Program-made: the position numbers and the translations under genes
The notes under the pieces: generated by a model
What the model saw: the letters and a program-made list of their open reading frames with translations, nothing else
The model's database searches: none
Told to the model about the DNA's origin: nothing
Shown here: piece by piece, positions 39,884 to 49,590 of the stretch
Position numbering within the stretch: position 1 is the first letter of the stretch
Layout: each line of letters opens with the position of its first letter
From: Amoebidium appalachense
Taxonomy: Eukaryota; Ichthyosporea
Assembly: GCA_963693365.1 (NCBI GenBank)
Contig: CAVNZM010000005.1
Location: 248,001 to 312,000 of the forward strand
Direction: 5' to 3'
DNA: 64,000 nt

Positions 39884-40120
39884 CACCACATCCCCGCCCT
39901 GACACCATCACCCCTGCAGATATTCCAGCTCCTGCCGCAGCTTCTACCCGTGTTTGCGCACGTGCTAGCGCACGCAGACAAGCAGCTCAAAGCACCCGTA
40001 CGTGACGAGATGGTAGCTGTGGTCAGGCAGCTGTATGCGCAGTACCCGGGGGAGATGGCGCAGGCAGTGGGGGGCATGGACCCACAGAGCCAGCAGGTCA
40101 TAGCTGCTGCACTGCAGTAG
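25364..40120 (+). CDS. IPO4: Importin-4 / Kap123-type karyopherin, 28 exons, about 1,082 aa
   Basis: Exon 1 encodes only MAQP (25364-25375). Further exons: 25846-25995, 26402-26523, 27324-27456, 27896-28032, 28515-28557, 28892-28969, 29665-29792, 30343-30472, 31097-31234, 31510-31569, 31791-31863, 32068-32199, 32677-32804, 33396-33539, 34125-34235, 34607-34700, 35106-35342, 35485-35530, 35635-35755, 36216-36298, 36630-36703, 37498-37589, 37842-37976, 38223-38318, 38738-38983, 39476-39580, 39920-40120. Total length divides by three and matches the family (about 1,080 aa). Recognisable importin-4 segments are the N-terminal HEAT repeats ([11 protein letters not shown]), acidic loops ([20 protein letters not shown]), EYDSMLIE, and [20 protein letters not shown] followed by [12 protein letters not shown]. 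The family carries histones H3/H4 and ribosomal proteins through the nuclear pore and releases them on RanGTP binding. Exon 2 could end at 26001 instead. A 12-base exon at 27579-27590 would also keep phase. Confidence 0.92.
25783..26070. repeat. (CA)n ending at a splice acceptor, and poly-C after the next donor
   Basis: A CA repeat (25780-25845) runs directly into the CAG acceptor of importin exon 2. The following intron starts with GTGTGTGCT and a C run of about 55 bases with few breaks. Confidence 0.9.
26525..26690. repeat. (CA)n microsatellite after importin exon 3
   Basis: The intron starts GTACGTACACAC and continues as a CA repeat with CATACA variants. Confidence 0.95.
27041..27270. repeat. 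31-bp tandem repeat, about six copies, then poly-C
   Basis: Unit starting AAGCAGCCCATTTCCCGTTT, with starts at 27041, 27072, 27103, 27134, 27165 and 27196. A C run to about 27270 follows, all within an importin intron. Confidence 0.9.
29974..30298. repeat. 54-bp minisatellite, six copies
   Basis: Unit beginning GCACATGTGTGTTTGCATGG, with starts at 29974, 30028, 30082 and every 54 bases on. Copies differ by one to a few bases. It lies in the importin intron just before the exon at 30343. Confidence 0.92.
30478..30690. repeat. About 40-bp minisatellite with CA core
   Basis: Repeated CCATGCACGTGCACACCTGC followed by TCATGCACACACACACACAG. Full units start at about 30541, 30581, 30621 and 30661, with shorter partial units before. 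It lies in an importin intron. Confidence 0.85.
32805..33395 (+). other. Importin intron with mirrored complementary repeat blocks
   Basis: The intron begins GTACGTGTGT and continues as a (GT)n repeat (to about 32884). Then come a G-rich block (about 32936-33016), a short mixed middle, a C-rich block (about 33277-33318) and a (CA)n repeat (about 33349-33395) that supplies the acceptor CAG. The outer and inner blocks are complementary in order, so the transcript could fold into one long hairpin. Confidence 0.8.
38330..38595. repeat. CATGCATATATGCACA-type and CA repeats
   Basis: Units of about 24 bases alternating CATGCATGCATA and TATGCACACATG (38335-38490), passing into CACATG and then CACA repeats. 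It lies in the importin intron before the exon at 38738. Confidence 0.85.
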
Positions 40121-41318
40121 AGAGGGGGGGAGGGGGGGGAGGAGTGGCTGTGGCGGATGTGTGTATGTGGTGGTGGAAAAGCAGTTGGGGGGGGTGGGGA
40201 GGGGAGTAGGTATGTATGATGTGGGGGGGCTTAACCTCTAGAGTGGGGTTGGGTGGGCTTTGATGAAGGAGAGGGTGAGGGGCAGTGCAGAAATGTGGTC
40301 CCTTGGCAGCCAGGGGCATAGCTATTGGTGAGTGTGGGCAGTGGATGGTGGGCAGGGCCACAAGGCATACTTATTGTGGTTCATTTTTCGTTGTTGGGCT
40401 CTAGAGGTCTTGTTCTCGGAGTTTTCTGCATCCATTTTTTTTTTAAAAAAAAAAATTCTTCTGTTGTCTGCTTGAGGCTTCTGTGAGCAGCACCACTAAT
40501 TGACTGGATGGTAATCTTTGATTGGCTTGCAGCTGCATGTACGAGTAGAAACACATATGCAGTGAAATACACGAAATGTACAAGTATATGTTTTAGATCA
40601 GGCCTGGAGGTCCCATGTGTACATAAACAAATAGTGTTTTTTTTGCCGGCCCTGGTGGTTGGCCAGAATGAAATGGTAATGAATAGCAGATAAATATTTT
40701 TGCCACCTATTTGTTTAAGTGGCATGTATCTTGCTGCCCCTTCCTTCTCTCACTCTCTCTCTTTATCGGGCTCTCGAGCTCTCGAGCCGGCGGCCCCCCG
40801 GAGAGTCGTATAAACGCGGTTAAGGGGTCGAAACTCAGACGCAATTGATGACTTGGGCCCTCCCTGAGGATGGGTTCTGCTTACGACGCATACTGTGCGC
40901 ATGGCTGATGTTGCATACTTGAATGTTTGCCTTTGCATGTGTCCTTCGTGTATGCGTACTTCGTACCGTGTTCCGCATTCAAACCCCCCCTCCCCCCCCC
41001 CCCCCCCCCCCCCCCCACCACCACCACCACCACTAGCTACCACCAGAAAAACAACAACAACAACAGCAACAACAACAACAACAAAAAAAAAAAAAACTGT
41101 TAGCAGGTGACGCAACAAATGCCAGGTACCGTGAGCCACCGTGCACGGTACTCATTAGTCATTTTAACGTGCAGAGTGGGTTAAACTATCGATAATGGTC
41201 GCTCCGTCCGGACACGGATTCTGCAGCTGATCAGGACTTCGTGCAAAGTTGACCATGACACGAGGCAGATATGTGGTATTATCCAGACGCTGCTGTAACG
41301 ACATAATAGTAACTACAA
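40121..41318. other. 3' flank of importin-4; no gene recognised
   Basis: G-rich 3' untranslated-like sequence (40121-40260), then AT-richer DNA with T and A runs (40432-40455). A C run (about 40984-41016), an ACC/AAC triplet tract (41017-41095) and unremarkable sequence follow. No open frame looks coding. The left end of the integrated element lies somewhere between 40121 and 41982. Confidence 0.55.
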
Positions 41319-41391
41319 TAAGGGGCGCGGCACCCCACGTTAGTGACGTCACAAAGTGTGACGTCACTAACACAGGGTGGCGCACCCCTTA
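41319..41391. repeat. Long imperfect palindrome with perfect 15-bp core arms
   Basis: The core arms GTTAGTGACGTCACA and their exact complement flank a 3-base loop (AAG, 41354-41356). Outside the core the arms continue imperfectly (TAAGGGG at the left, CCCCTTA at the right) to about 35 bases each. Each core arm contains a full TGACGTCA, the CRE/ATF site. It may be a regulatory cruciform or lie near the element's terminus. Confidence 0.85.
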
Positions 41392-41392
41392 G

Positions 41393-41482
41393 GATATGGC
41401 AGATATGCATATGGGATATGGCGATATGCAGTATGATATGGGTGTATATTGTGATTAGGATATGGATATGGGTATGGATATG
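41393..41482. repeat. Degenerate GATATG repeats
   Basis: About nine copies of GATATG or close variants (GATATGGCAGATATGCATAT and similar) just downstream of the palindrome. Confidence 0.75.
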
Positions 41483-41643
41483 TACAGGAGCACGTGCACA
41501 CACTGTGTGTGTGTGCATAAACACGTGCAGAGCACGTGGATTTAATTAAAATATTAAAGGGAAAACGTGTCATGTGTGCGCGTGCACGCACGCGCACATG
41601 CGACACGTACACAGTTCTGAGATCAAAGGAATGCGACGGTGTG

Positions 41644-41857
41644 CACAAGGCGGCCAATGAGAATTCGAATTCCGAATTCCTTGTACAAGGCGGCCAATAG
41701 TAATGCGGATGCACAAGGCGGCCAATGATAATTCAGTTCCAAAAAGCCAGTTGCCGCACAAGGCGGCCAATGAACATTAAGATAGCACATTCCATTTCCA
41801 AGGCGGCCAATGAGCGCCCGGATCGGTCAACCTGGGTTTCCTATTGGCCGCCTTGTG
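41644..41857. promoter_or_regulatory. Array of CAAGGCGGCCAATGA motifs upstream of the DNA polymerase
   Basis: Five direct copies (41644-41660, 41685-41699, 41712-41728, 41757-41773, 41798-41813) and one inverted copy (41842-41857) share AAGGCGGCCAAT. Each carries a CCAAT box. They end 125 bases before the polymerase start, so a promoter or replication-origin function is plausible. The inserted spacers are unrelated, which argues against a simple tandem repeat. Confidence 0.7.
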
Positions 41858-41981
41858 TAAACAATGGTGGCGCACTTACGCACGCACAGGATCATTATTT
41901 TGCGTTCTGTTTATTGATGTTTTTGCTGCCGGCGCTGCCTGGCAATTACATTGTGGCTAAGATCTAAGATTACTGTTCAGG

Positions 41982-44900
41982 ATGTTAGACGACAGCCAGG
42001 AAGGCTTCATAGAGGACCTGCTGCGGGCACTGGATGCCGACCCGCAGCAGGCCCTGCAAGCCAACCCGTTTCTGCAGGCCCTGCAGGGCCCACCACCCCC
42101 ACCCCCACCCCCTCCCCGGCCTCCCCCCTGCCCCCGCCCCCATCAACCACCCAGATGACCCCCAGATCATTGCCATGCCTGCCGAGGGCAACTGGCAGCT
42201 GCGTTCACGGGTGGATGACATGCAGGCAAGGGGGTTGGGCGTACGCGGCCACACCCTCGAGTACCAATCCCTGCGCACCATGGACGTCACCGAGTTCCCC
42301 CAGTTCTTTGCAGCTATGCTGTTTGATGCCATTGCCCGTGCAGATGTGCAGGTGGGGGACATGATCATCGTACGCATCATCAGCTTGCACGTGCAGGCCA
42401 ATGGTGTGGACAACCAGGTGGGGGATGACGGCAACCCCAACGCCGATGTCACCAACCGTCGTGTGTTTACGGCAGGCCCCATGGACGTGTTCAACGGTGA
42501 TGTGAATGCCGTGGTGCTCAAGCTGATGGAGAACATACGCCAACGCACCCAGAGTGCAGCCGAGACCTTTATGGACGGGCGATCCAGTGTGCATCTGACC
42601 GTGGTCCGGCCCAAGGACATGGTGAGGAAGGGTGCCTGCGGGTCCCTGTCCACCCTCACAGGGGTGACAGCCCAGTGGCTGCGGGAGCTGGTGGAGGCCA
42701 AGGCCGTGGTGGATGTGACCACCCTGGTGAAGGCAGCCTGCAGCAGCAACGACCCGCAGGTGACAGGGGAGAAGGAGCTTGACCACCATCAGCTGCTTGA
42801 GATTGCCGACGGCCCCTCCTGTGCCCAGCTGTGCCTGGTGTACTGTATGGCAGTGTGGGTCAGCAAGGCAGCCAACAGCAACGAGAACGGCAGCCTGCCC
42901 TCCGAGCACACTCGTAAGAACCTGGGCAATGGGGGTGACCTCATGAAGCTCAAGGACCACCACGTGCTGTGCCACCTACTGGACCCTATGGATGTGATTG
43001 GTATTGGCAACAAGGCTCTGGGTAGGTCTGTGTCTTCCGGCTGTGGGGTGTGCAACCTGCTGCAGCCACCCATCAACCCAAGGAGCAACTTCCAGGACCG
43101 TTACCTGCGCAGGCTGGCAAGGGCCACCCGCCGGCTGTGGGCCAAGTACAAGCTGCCTGTGCCTGCAGAGGACGGGCTGACGGTGGATCAGTTGGGTGCA
43201 GCCGTGGATGCCCTCAACATCCAGATTGCCAGTGAGACCCAGTCAGTCACCCGTCTACGGCTGGTGGTGGTGGACCTGGACAGCAAGGGTAGGGTGGCAA
43301 GAAGGTACGGGGACGTGAGCTCGGCCCTTCCCCCCGGCAAGCTGTGCACCATGTACCTTGGCCACTCCCAGAAGCTGGGCCACTTCACGGCCATCCCCTC
43401 CAATGTCAGCAACACCATCGAGCGCCTGCGCAACGGCAACCACACGGGGGCCGTACGTCGGAGCCTCAGCACCTGCTTCCACTGCAACCAGACCGTGCAA
43501 TCCAAGAACATGGGGGTGCACCGTTGTGTGAACCGGTGTGGGAACTGTGGATCAAAGGGGAACCACATCGACCAGGCAGATGCCTGTGTGTGGACCCCCG
43601 GGCGCCGTGTGGAGCTAGCACGGGTGGGGGAGGATGCATGGCCTTACCGTTGTGACGACTGCTGTGGCCTCTTCCCTTCGGCCAGGTGCATGGCCAACCA
43701 CAGCACCAAGCTCAAGGGGGCCGGGGCCAGGGCCGACGGCCGGCAACAATCCTTCTGTGACTCCGTGTTCTGGTGCCGGCTGGCCACGTGCACCCACGGC
43801 CTGCAGGGGTACAGGATGATTGGCAGTGGAGATGATGCCCTCAGGGTGTGTGTGTCGGGCAATCCTGCCGGCCGGTTCTTCTACAAGTTCAAGTACGCCA
43901 GCGTGCGCCGGCTGCGCCGGCTGCACACGGCCCAGGAGCAAGGGGGGGTACGATGCAGGCGTCAACGACGAGGGGCAGGACTGGGGCTGGGTCACGGACA
44001 CGGAGGGGGACTCGGCCACCGAGGATGCCGACTCAGACCCCCCACCCAGCCTTGCCGACTCGTCGGACGACGAGGGTGGCGATGACGAGGATGATGGCAT
44101 CGACCTCATGCAGATGTCTGAGGGGGAGGGGCAGGGGGAGGGGGAGGGGGGTCAGCACGGGGCCAAGAAGGACGACACGTGGACACAGCACCTGTGCACC
44201 GACTACGACTGCAAGGGCTGTGGGGGGTACATGCCCGGCAACCACACGTGCCTCATACGTAGCAAACGAGATCAACGGCGTGTGTACATGTGCACACACA
44301 CGGATGCAGACGGCACGGTGTGTGACAGGGTGGCATGCTACTCCAACGAGCAAGGGGAGGGGGAGGAGGGGGAGGGGGAGGGGGGAGAGTCACCTGCACG
44401 GCAGAGGGCCAGGGTGGATGATGCCGGCTGCAGGGTGGGTGCACACGTGTGCAAACGGCACGTGCCCGACGACGATGGCAGCAGGGGGTCGTGGAAGCAG
44501 ACCCGGCAGCCCATCAGGGACATCGTGCTGGACTTCGAGACCATGCCGGTGCCTGCCCCAGACCACACGGCCGAAAACCCCCACTTCATCCACATCGTGT
44601 ACCTTGCAGTGGCCATGTACGTCGAGCCAATGGGCGGCCAGCCGTCTGCCCCCATCATCTTCTGGTCGGAGGCCTCGGCCGACGGCAAGAATGCCTGGGA
44701 CGTGCTGATGGAGGACAACCACCACGTGATCGACAAGGTGGTCAAGTGGCTGTTCGACACACCAGCCCATGCCGGCGGCCGGGTGTACTGCCACAACGGT
44801 AGTGGCTTTGACTTCCACTTTGTGACCAAGCTGAGGGTGGTGGGCAGCCAGGACTACGTGTACGTGCCCATCATGGCCAACAGCAAGATCAAGTCCTGCC

Positions 44901-47602
44901 GTATACGTCACTACATCAAGAATGCCGGTGCACCAGCAGCCCCCGTGCCCATGCGGGTGGATGGTGATGGTGATGGTGATGGCCACCATGGCCATGGCCA
45001 TGGTGATGGCCACGATGGCAATGGCCATGGTGATGGCCATGGTGATGTGCAGCAGCAGGCAGCAGCAGCAGCAGCAGCAGCAGGTGCCGGCCGGAAGAGG
45101 AGGCACGGGGGGCAGAGGGGGGACGGCAGCCGCACGACGGTGGTGGAGCTGACGTTCGTGGACACCCTCAACTTCCTCACCATGTCACTGTCGGATGCAG
45201 GCAAGGCCATGGGCTGCCAGGAGACCAAGGGCCACTTCCCCCACCATGCAGCCACCTTTGCCAACTTCAAGGCCGGCCACATCCCCTTCCCTGGGCCCGA
45301 GGACTTTGGGGCCCAGGACATGAAGCCCAAGCAGCATGCTGCCTTCATGCAGTGGTGGCGGGAGGAGCAGGCACGTCTGCAGGGGCAGGCACCGGCGGGC
45401 ACGTGCTACGACATTGCCCAGCAGTGCGAGGACTACTGTGTCAAGGATGTGGTGCTGCTGCAGCAGGTGGTCAAGGCCTTCATGTCGAAACTCATCGAGC
45501 TGACGGGCATCGACCCCTTCACGTGCGTCACCCTTGCTTCCCTCGCCATGCACTTCTGGATCACGCAGGCCATGCCCAAGGACGTGACCGTGATGCGTGA
45601 CCAGACCATGGGCAACGTCAACAGCAGCAAGAAGGAGCAGGAGTACATCGACTACATCACCCACGGCCTGGGGGTGGGGCCAGACGACGTTGCACGGCAC
45701 GTGGCCACCGGGCACGACCCCCACGGCAGGGCCACTGCCGATGCCAAGGCCACCCACGACGACGGCACGTGCACCTACTACTTCTTCCACGGCTGTGTGT
45801 TCCATGGGTGCCCCGACTGCAACAGGCACGAGGATCTAACGATGAGGGTGGTGAAGAGGCCAGCCAAGGAGGCCTACGACAGCACCATGGGCCACGAGAG
45901 GTACATCCGTGCCCAGGGGCACAAGGTGCAGAGCATGTGGGAGTGCAGGTGGGACAGGCTTCGGCAGAGCCCGGAGGTGAAGGCAGCACTTGCAGCACAG
46001 GCTGCACGGAGGGAGGGCACCGGCAGGGTGGCCCCCGTGCCCACGGGCCCGGTGCAGTTCCGTGATGCCTTCTTTGGTGGCCGTACGGAGGTCATCACCC
46101 GTCACATCGAGGTCAAGGAGGAGGACTGGCCACAGGCAGGCCTCAAGTACGTCGACGTCACCTCCCTCTACCCGTACGTGATGATTGACAAGTACATGCC
46201 GGTGGGCAAGTCACAGTGGTTCACGTCACTGCCCATCAAGCCGGAGGACCACCCCTCGGCCATCGTCACGGACCCCCAAGTGCTCAAGGAGAGGCTCGAC
46301 AAGACGTGCCGTATGACCCCCGGCTCCCCCAAGGCCAGGACCAAGGGGTACTTTGGTGTTGCACGTGTGAGGGTGCTCCCCCCCAAGGACCTGTTCATCC
46401 CCGTGCTGCCTGTGCGTATGACGGGTGCCCAGGGGTACGACAAGCTGGGCTTTGTGCTGTGCAGGGCCTGCAGCAGCAAGGAGGAGGCCCAGGCCACCTG
46501 CATGGACGAGGAGGGCAACCCCCGGGTGCGTGAGCATGTGCAATGCACACACACGGACGAGGAGAGGGCACTGGTCGGCACGTGGACGACGGAGGAGCTG
46601 AAGGTGGCCGTGCGTGATGGGTACACCATCCTCGACGTGTACGATGTGGTGCATTTCAAGAAACGCACCAAGAACCTCTTCCGGAAGTACGTGCAGACGT
46701 TCCTGAAGGTGAAGCTCACCAGCACCACCGTGGATCCTGCCGACATACCCGCCCTCGTGCACCTGTTCAAGGAGCACTACGGCATCACGGTGACGGCCGA
46801 CGAGTTCAGCCCCAACCCTGCCCTTCGTACCATCAGCAAGCTGTTTTTGAACAGCCTCTGGGGCAAGCTGGTGCAGAGGGCAGGGCTCGACACCATCGAG
46901 TTTGTCGACGATGTCGATCAGCTGAGTCTGCTGGTGACCAACCCCAACATCTTGGTGCTTGACGTCGAGCCCATCGGCGAGCAGAGGGTGGCCATCAAGT
47001 ACAGGCCCAAGAAGGAGACGGCCCCACCCCCCTCCTACGCGAACATCGCCATCGGCACGTTCGTGACGGCCCATGCACGGTTGCACCTCTATGGTGCCCT
47101 CCGGTCCCTCTCCCCCCAGCAGGTGGTGTACATGGACACGGACTCCATCGTCTACCACTACGACAGCAGGGTGCCCCACCTCAGCCACAACATCGACTCC
47201 ACCAACGGGGACTTGCTGGGCAACTGGAAGAACGAGACCACCACCCCCATCGTCGAGTTTGTTGGTGTGGCCCCCAAGACCTATGCCTACCGCACCCAGG
47301 ACGGCAAGACCGACGTCAAGGTCAAGGGCATCACCCTCTCCCGTCGTGCAGCCGACATGGTGAACCTCCCCAGCCTCCGTATGCTGGTGCACGGGGAGAT
47401 GCCGAGTGTGAGTGTCACCAACCACCGTCTGCTGCGTGAGCCCGTGCCCGGGGTGCCCCACAACTACCACCTGGCCAGCAAGGACCAGAGGAAGACACAG
47501 TCGGGGGCCTTCGACAAGAGGGGGGTGTTTGAGGCAGCCGACGGCAGTGTACGCAGCTACCCCATTGGGTGGGCAGCACCGGAGGGGACTCTGCAGTTTT
47601 GA
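41982..47602 (+). CDS. Protein-primed family B DNA polymerase, Polinton type, frame-shifted
   Basis: All hallmark motifs are present. Exo I is DFET (44531), exo II NGSGFDFHF (about 44796), exo III YCVKDVVLL (about 45433), motif A VDVTSLYPYV (about 46151), motif B LFLNSLWGK (about 46841) and motif C YMDTDS (about 47129). The N-terminal third resembles the extension of Polinton PolB and includes Cys/His clusters (CFHCNQTVQ, RCGNCGSKGNH, YRCDDCCG). I start at 41982 (MLDDSQEGFIEDLLRALDAD) because that reads as protein in frame 3. The frame then moves by one base in the C-rich stretch at about 42090-42140, and again at the G7 run 43942-43948. Each shift behaves as one extra base. Joined length is about 1,870 residues, longer than usual, partly through an acidic and Gly-rich linker (43950-44420) and a His/Gly/Asp and Gln/Ala insertion in the exonuclease domain (44955-45110). 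Confidence 0.9.
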
Positions 47603-48094
47603 GTGGGGGGAGGGGGAGGGAGGGGGAGGGGAAGGGTTAGTTAGCATTTTAAGTTAAAGTATGCAATTTTTAAATCAAAGTTAAATCAAAGTATCAAAGT
47701 ATGCAGGGAATACGTTAGGGTAGACATGAAAATTATATGGGGTGTCTGTTAACTTAGCTTCAGAAAAAAGGAAAATGGGGTGCAGTGTGCATGGGAAAGG
47801 GGGTCAGAAGAAAAACTTAAAGAAAAAGACGGTGTTTTTAGGCATACACCACGTGCACCGTATGCATGAGGGGAAGCAGCAAATAAAATCAGAGTTTAAT
47901 GCAAACACAAACCCTTCCAATGTGGCCTTGGGTAGAAGCATGAACACCAACATCAGCACCATACATGCATACAAGGGGGGAGACTTGCCAAAAAGAGCAG
48001 GCACCTGCACATATAAAAGGCACACACATGTGCAAAGATACCTCACTTTTTCCAACACGAAAACAGGCAACACACGAAAAAATCAAAATTAAAA
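47603..48094. promoter_or_regulatory. Spacer with polyadenylation signal and TATA box
   Basis: AT-rich for this element. It holds AAATCAAAGT repeats (about 47671-47700), an AATAAA (47881-47886) that could end the polymerase transcript, and a TATAAAA (48012-48018) about 77 bases before the VLTF3-like start. Confidence 0.55.
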
Positions 48095-48983
48095 ATGGAT
48101 GAAGACACACTGCTAAGTATGGTGGCAGACACCACAGACCCCGAGAAGCTGCTAGACTTATGCCCCTTCCTCTTCGACATGTACTGTAGCCCGACCACAC
48201 CCCCACCCCCACCCCCACTACAACCACCGAATGCATGTTGGTGGGCATACTGCAACAGGGAGACGTGCACGGGGGGACACGACGACTACGGGCACGACGG
48301 TGGAGTCCAGGAGTACGTGTACGAGGAGGGGGGAGGGAAAGGGGGGGAGGAGGGGGAGGGAGAGGGGGAGGAGGACTGGGTGTACGACGGGAGGGGGTGG
48401 GAGGGGAGTGACGGTGAGGGGAGGAAGACCTATGAGGGGTGCACGGCCTTCTGGGACAGGAAGAGGTCACAGCCATACAGACACATCAACCACTTCAAGC
48501 AGCTACTTCAGTCGGTGCAGGGGTTGAATGCTTCCATGGGGGACATGCAGGGAGGGGGTGGTGGCAGCATTCAGGGGTGTGGCACACATAGAGAATGCAG
48601 ACCAGGCAAGGAGGGTGTTGAGACAGAACAAGCTTACAAAACACTACATGCGTGTACCTTATATATTAAACAGGCTGTACGGTCACCCCCTCCCTAGGTT
48701 CACGTGTGAACAGCTCGAGCTCTTGATGGGCATGTTTAAGTTCTCCTTGTCGTGGCATAGGAGGCACAAGGAGGACACAAGGAAGAACTTTGTGGGGTAC
48801 CCGTTCCTGCTGGTGAAAATGGTGGAATTAGTGGGTGGTATGGATGCTGAGGTGGTGGCTAGGCTGGTGCCGGCCGTCAAAAGCAAGGTGACTAGAGTCA
48901 AGAGTGACAAGGTGTGGGTGCAGCTGGAGAGGGACCTTAAAAACTACCACATGCTTGTGGAATACAACATGTTTTACCTGTAG
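48095..48983 (+). CDS. VLTF3-like late transcription factor, frame-shifted
   Basis: The first frame (48095 to about 48560) starts MDEDTLLSMVADTTDPEKLL, has a Cys-rich stretch (CWWAYCNRETC) and an acidic Gly/Glu tract, then YRHINHFKQLLQSVQG. The second frame (about 48545-48983) continues with NKLTKHYMRVPYILNRLYG and RKNFVGYPFLLVKMVELVGG. This succession, a Y-R-x-NHF-x-x-L-x-x-x-Q motif, then K-x-Y-x-x-x-PYILN-x-L-x-G, then R-x-NF-x-Y-x-x-x-L-x-K-x-x-EL-x-G, is the signature of the VLTF3 family of nucleocytoplasmic large DNA viruses. There it activates late genes. The two frames meet in the G-rich segment 48538-48565, consistent with one extra base. A TATA box lies upstream. Assignment rests on motif recognition and should hold despite the break. 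Confidence 0.75.
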
Positions 48984-49100
48984 CCTGGTGCTACTGTACC
49001 GTGACCTAAATACAAGACATGTGCACAATATGTTAGGGGTAGCAGGTGGTGGTAGGGGGTGTGCCAGCACGTGCCCACACTACCGTCGACCCACTCACGT

Positions 49101-49292
49101 TTATTTAAACACCACAGGTGCCGTGCGTATGGGACGGTTGGCGTTGATGCCGGACAACGGTACGGTGTAGGCCAACGGGCGTTCCCGGAAGTCACGTATG
49201 GTCGAGACGTCCATGACGTTTAAGCTGTTGTTCTGCTCCGGAAAAATGAACGGCTTCTTACGTATGGGGGGCCCGCCGATGTTGAGCTCCAT
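49101..49292 (-). CDS. Small protein of unknown function, 63 aa
   Basis: Starts MELNIGGPPIRKKPFIFPEQ and ends PIRTAPVVFK. No family recognised and no membrane segment. It is the last gene of the minus-strand structural block. The stop codon overlaps a polyadenylation signal (AAATAAAC). The compact fit between neighbours and protein-like composition support it. Confidence 0.55.
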   Translation of the reverse strand: MELNIGGPPIRKKPFIFPEQNNSLNVMDVSTIRDFRERPLAYTVPLSGINANRPIRTAPVVFK

Positions 49293-49331
49293 GTTGCAGA
49301 AGTAGGGTGTTTACACAACCACACACAATAT

Positions 49332-49571
49332 TTAATAGTTCTGGAAGGAGCTCTTGTCGGCAGCCACAGGCCAGGGTGTGTACGTGGCCGGCCTCGGCCT
49401 CATCATGGTCCCCCCTGGGCCCTCAATGACGGTGTTCCCCGGCCCGTAGAACGGTCGGGTTTGGGGTACAGGCCCGGGGGTCGGTCGGGTGCGGTAGGGG
49501 AGGGGTACGGGGAGGGGGGCAAGGGTGTGTGGCAACGCATACATGCGCATGTGCTCCGTGCCGGGTGCCAT
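49332..49571 (-). CDS. Small proline/tyrosine-rich protein, 79 aa
   Basis: Starts MAPGTEHMRMYALPHTLAPL and ends in a short acidic-free tail (ADKSSFQNY). It is rich in Pro, Arg and Tyr. It lies 39 bases upstream of the 63-residue gene and 19 bases downstream of the lysine-repeat gene, on the same strand. No family recognised; a minor virion component is possible by position only. Confidence 0.5.
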   Translation of the reverse strand: MAPGTEHMRMYALPHTLAPLPVPLPYRTRPTPGPVPQTRPFYGPGNTVIEGPGGTMMRPRPATYTPWPVAADKSSFQNY

Positions 49572-49590
49572 AATGGTGGTGGTGGTGGTG

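Noticed and set aside
40790-40860. Possible tRNA-like B box (GGGTCGAAACTC)
   Set aside because: No matching acceptor stem or cloverleaf arms could be paired around it.
41047-41095. AAC/CAA triplet tract as a coding poly-Asn or poly-Gln segment
   Set aside because: No surrounding open frame with protein character; it is a simple repeat in the 3' flank of importin-4.
46226-47647. 473-codon minus-strand frame opposite PolB
   Set aside because: Antisense to the catalytic part of the polymerase; its openness follows from GC-rich third positions, and the plus strand has all polymerase motifs.
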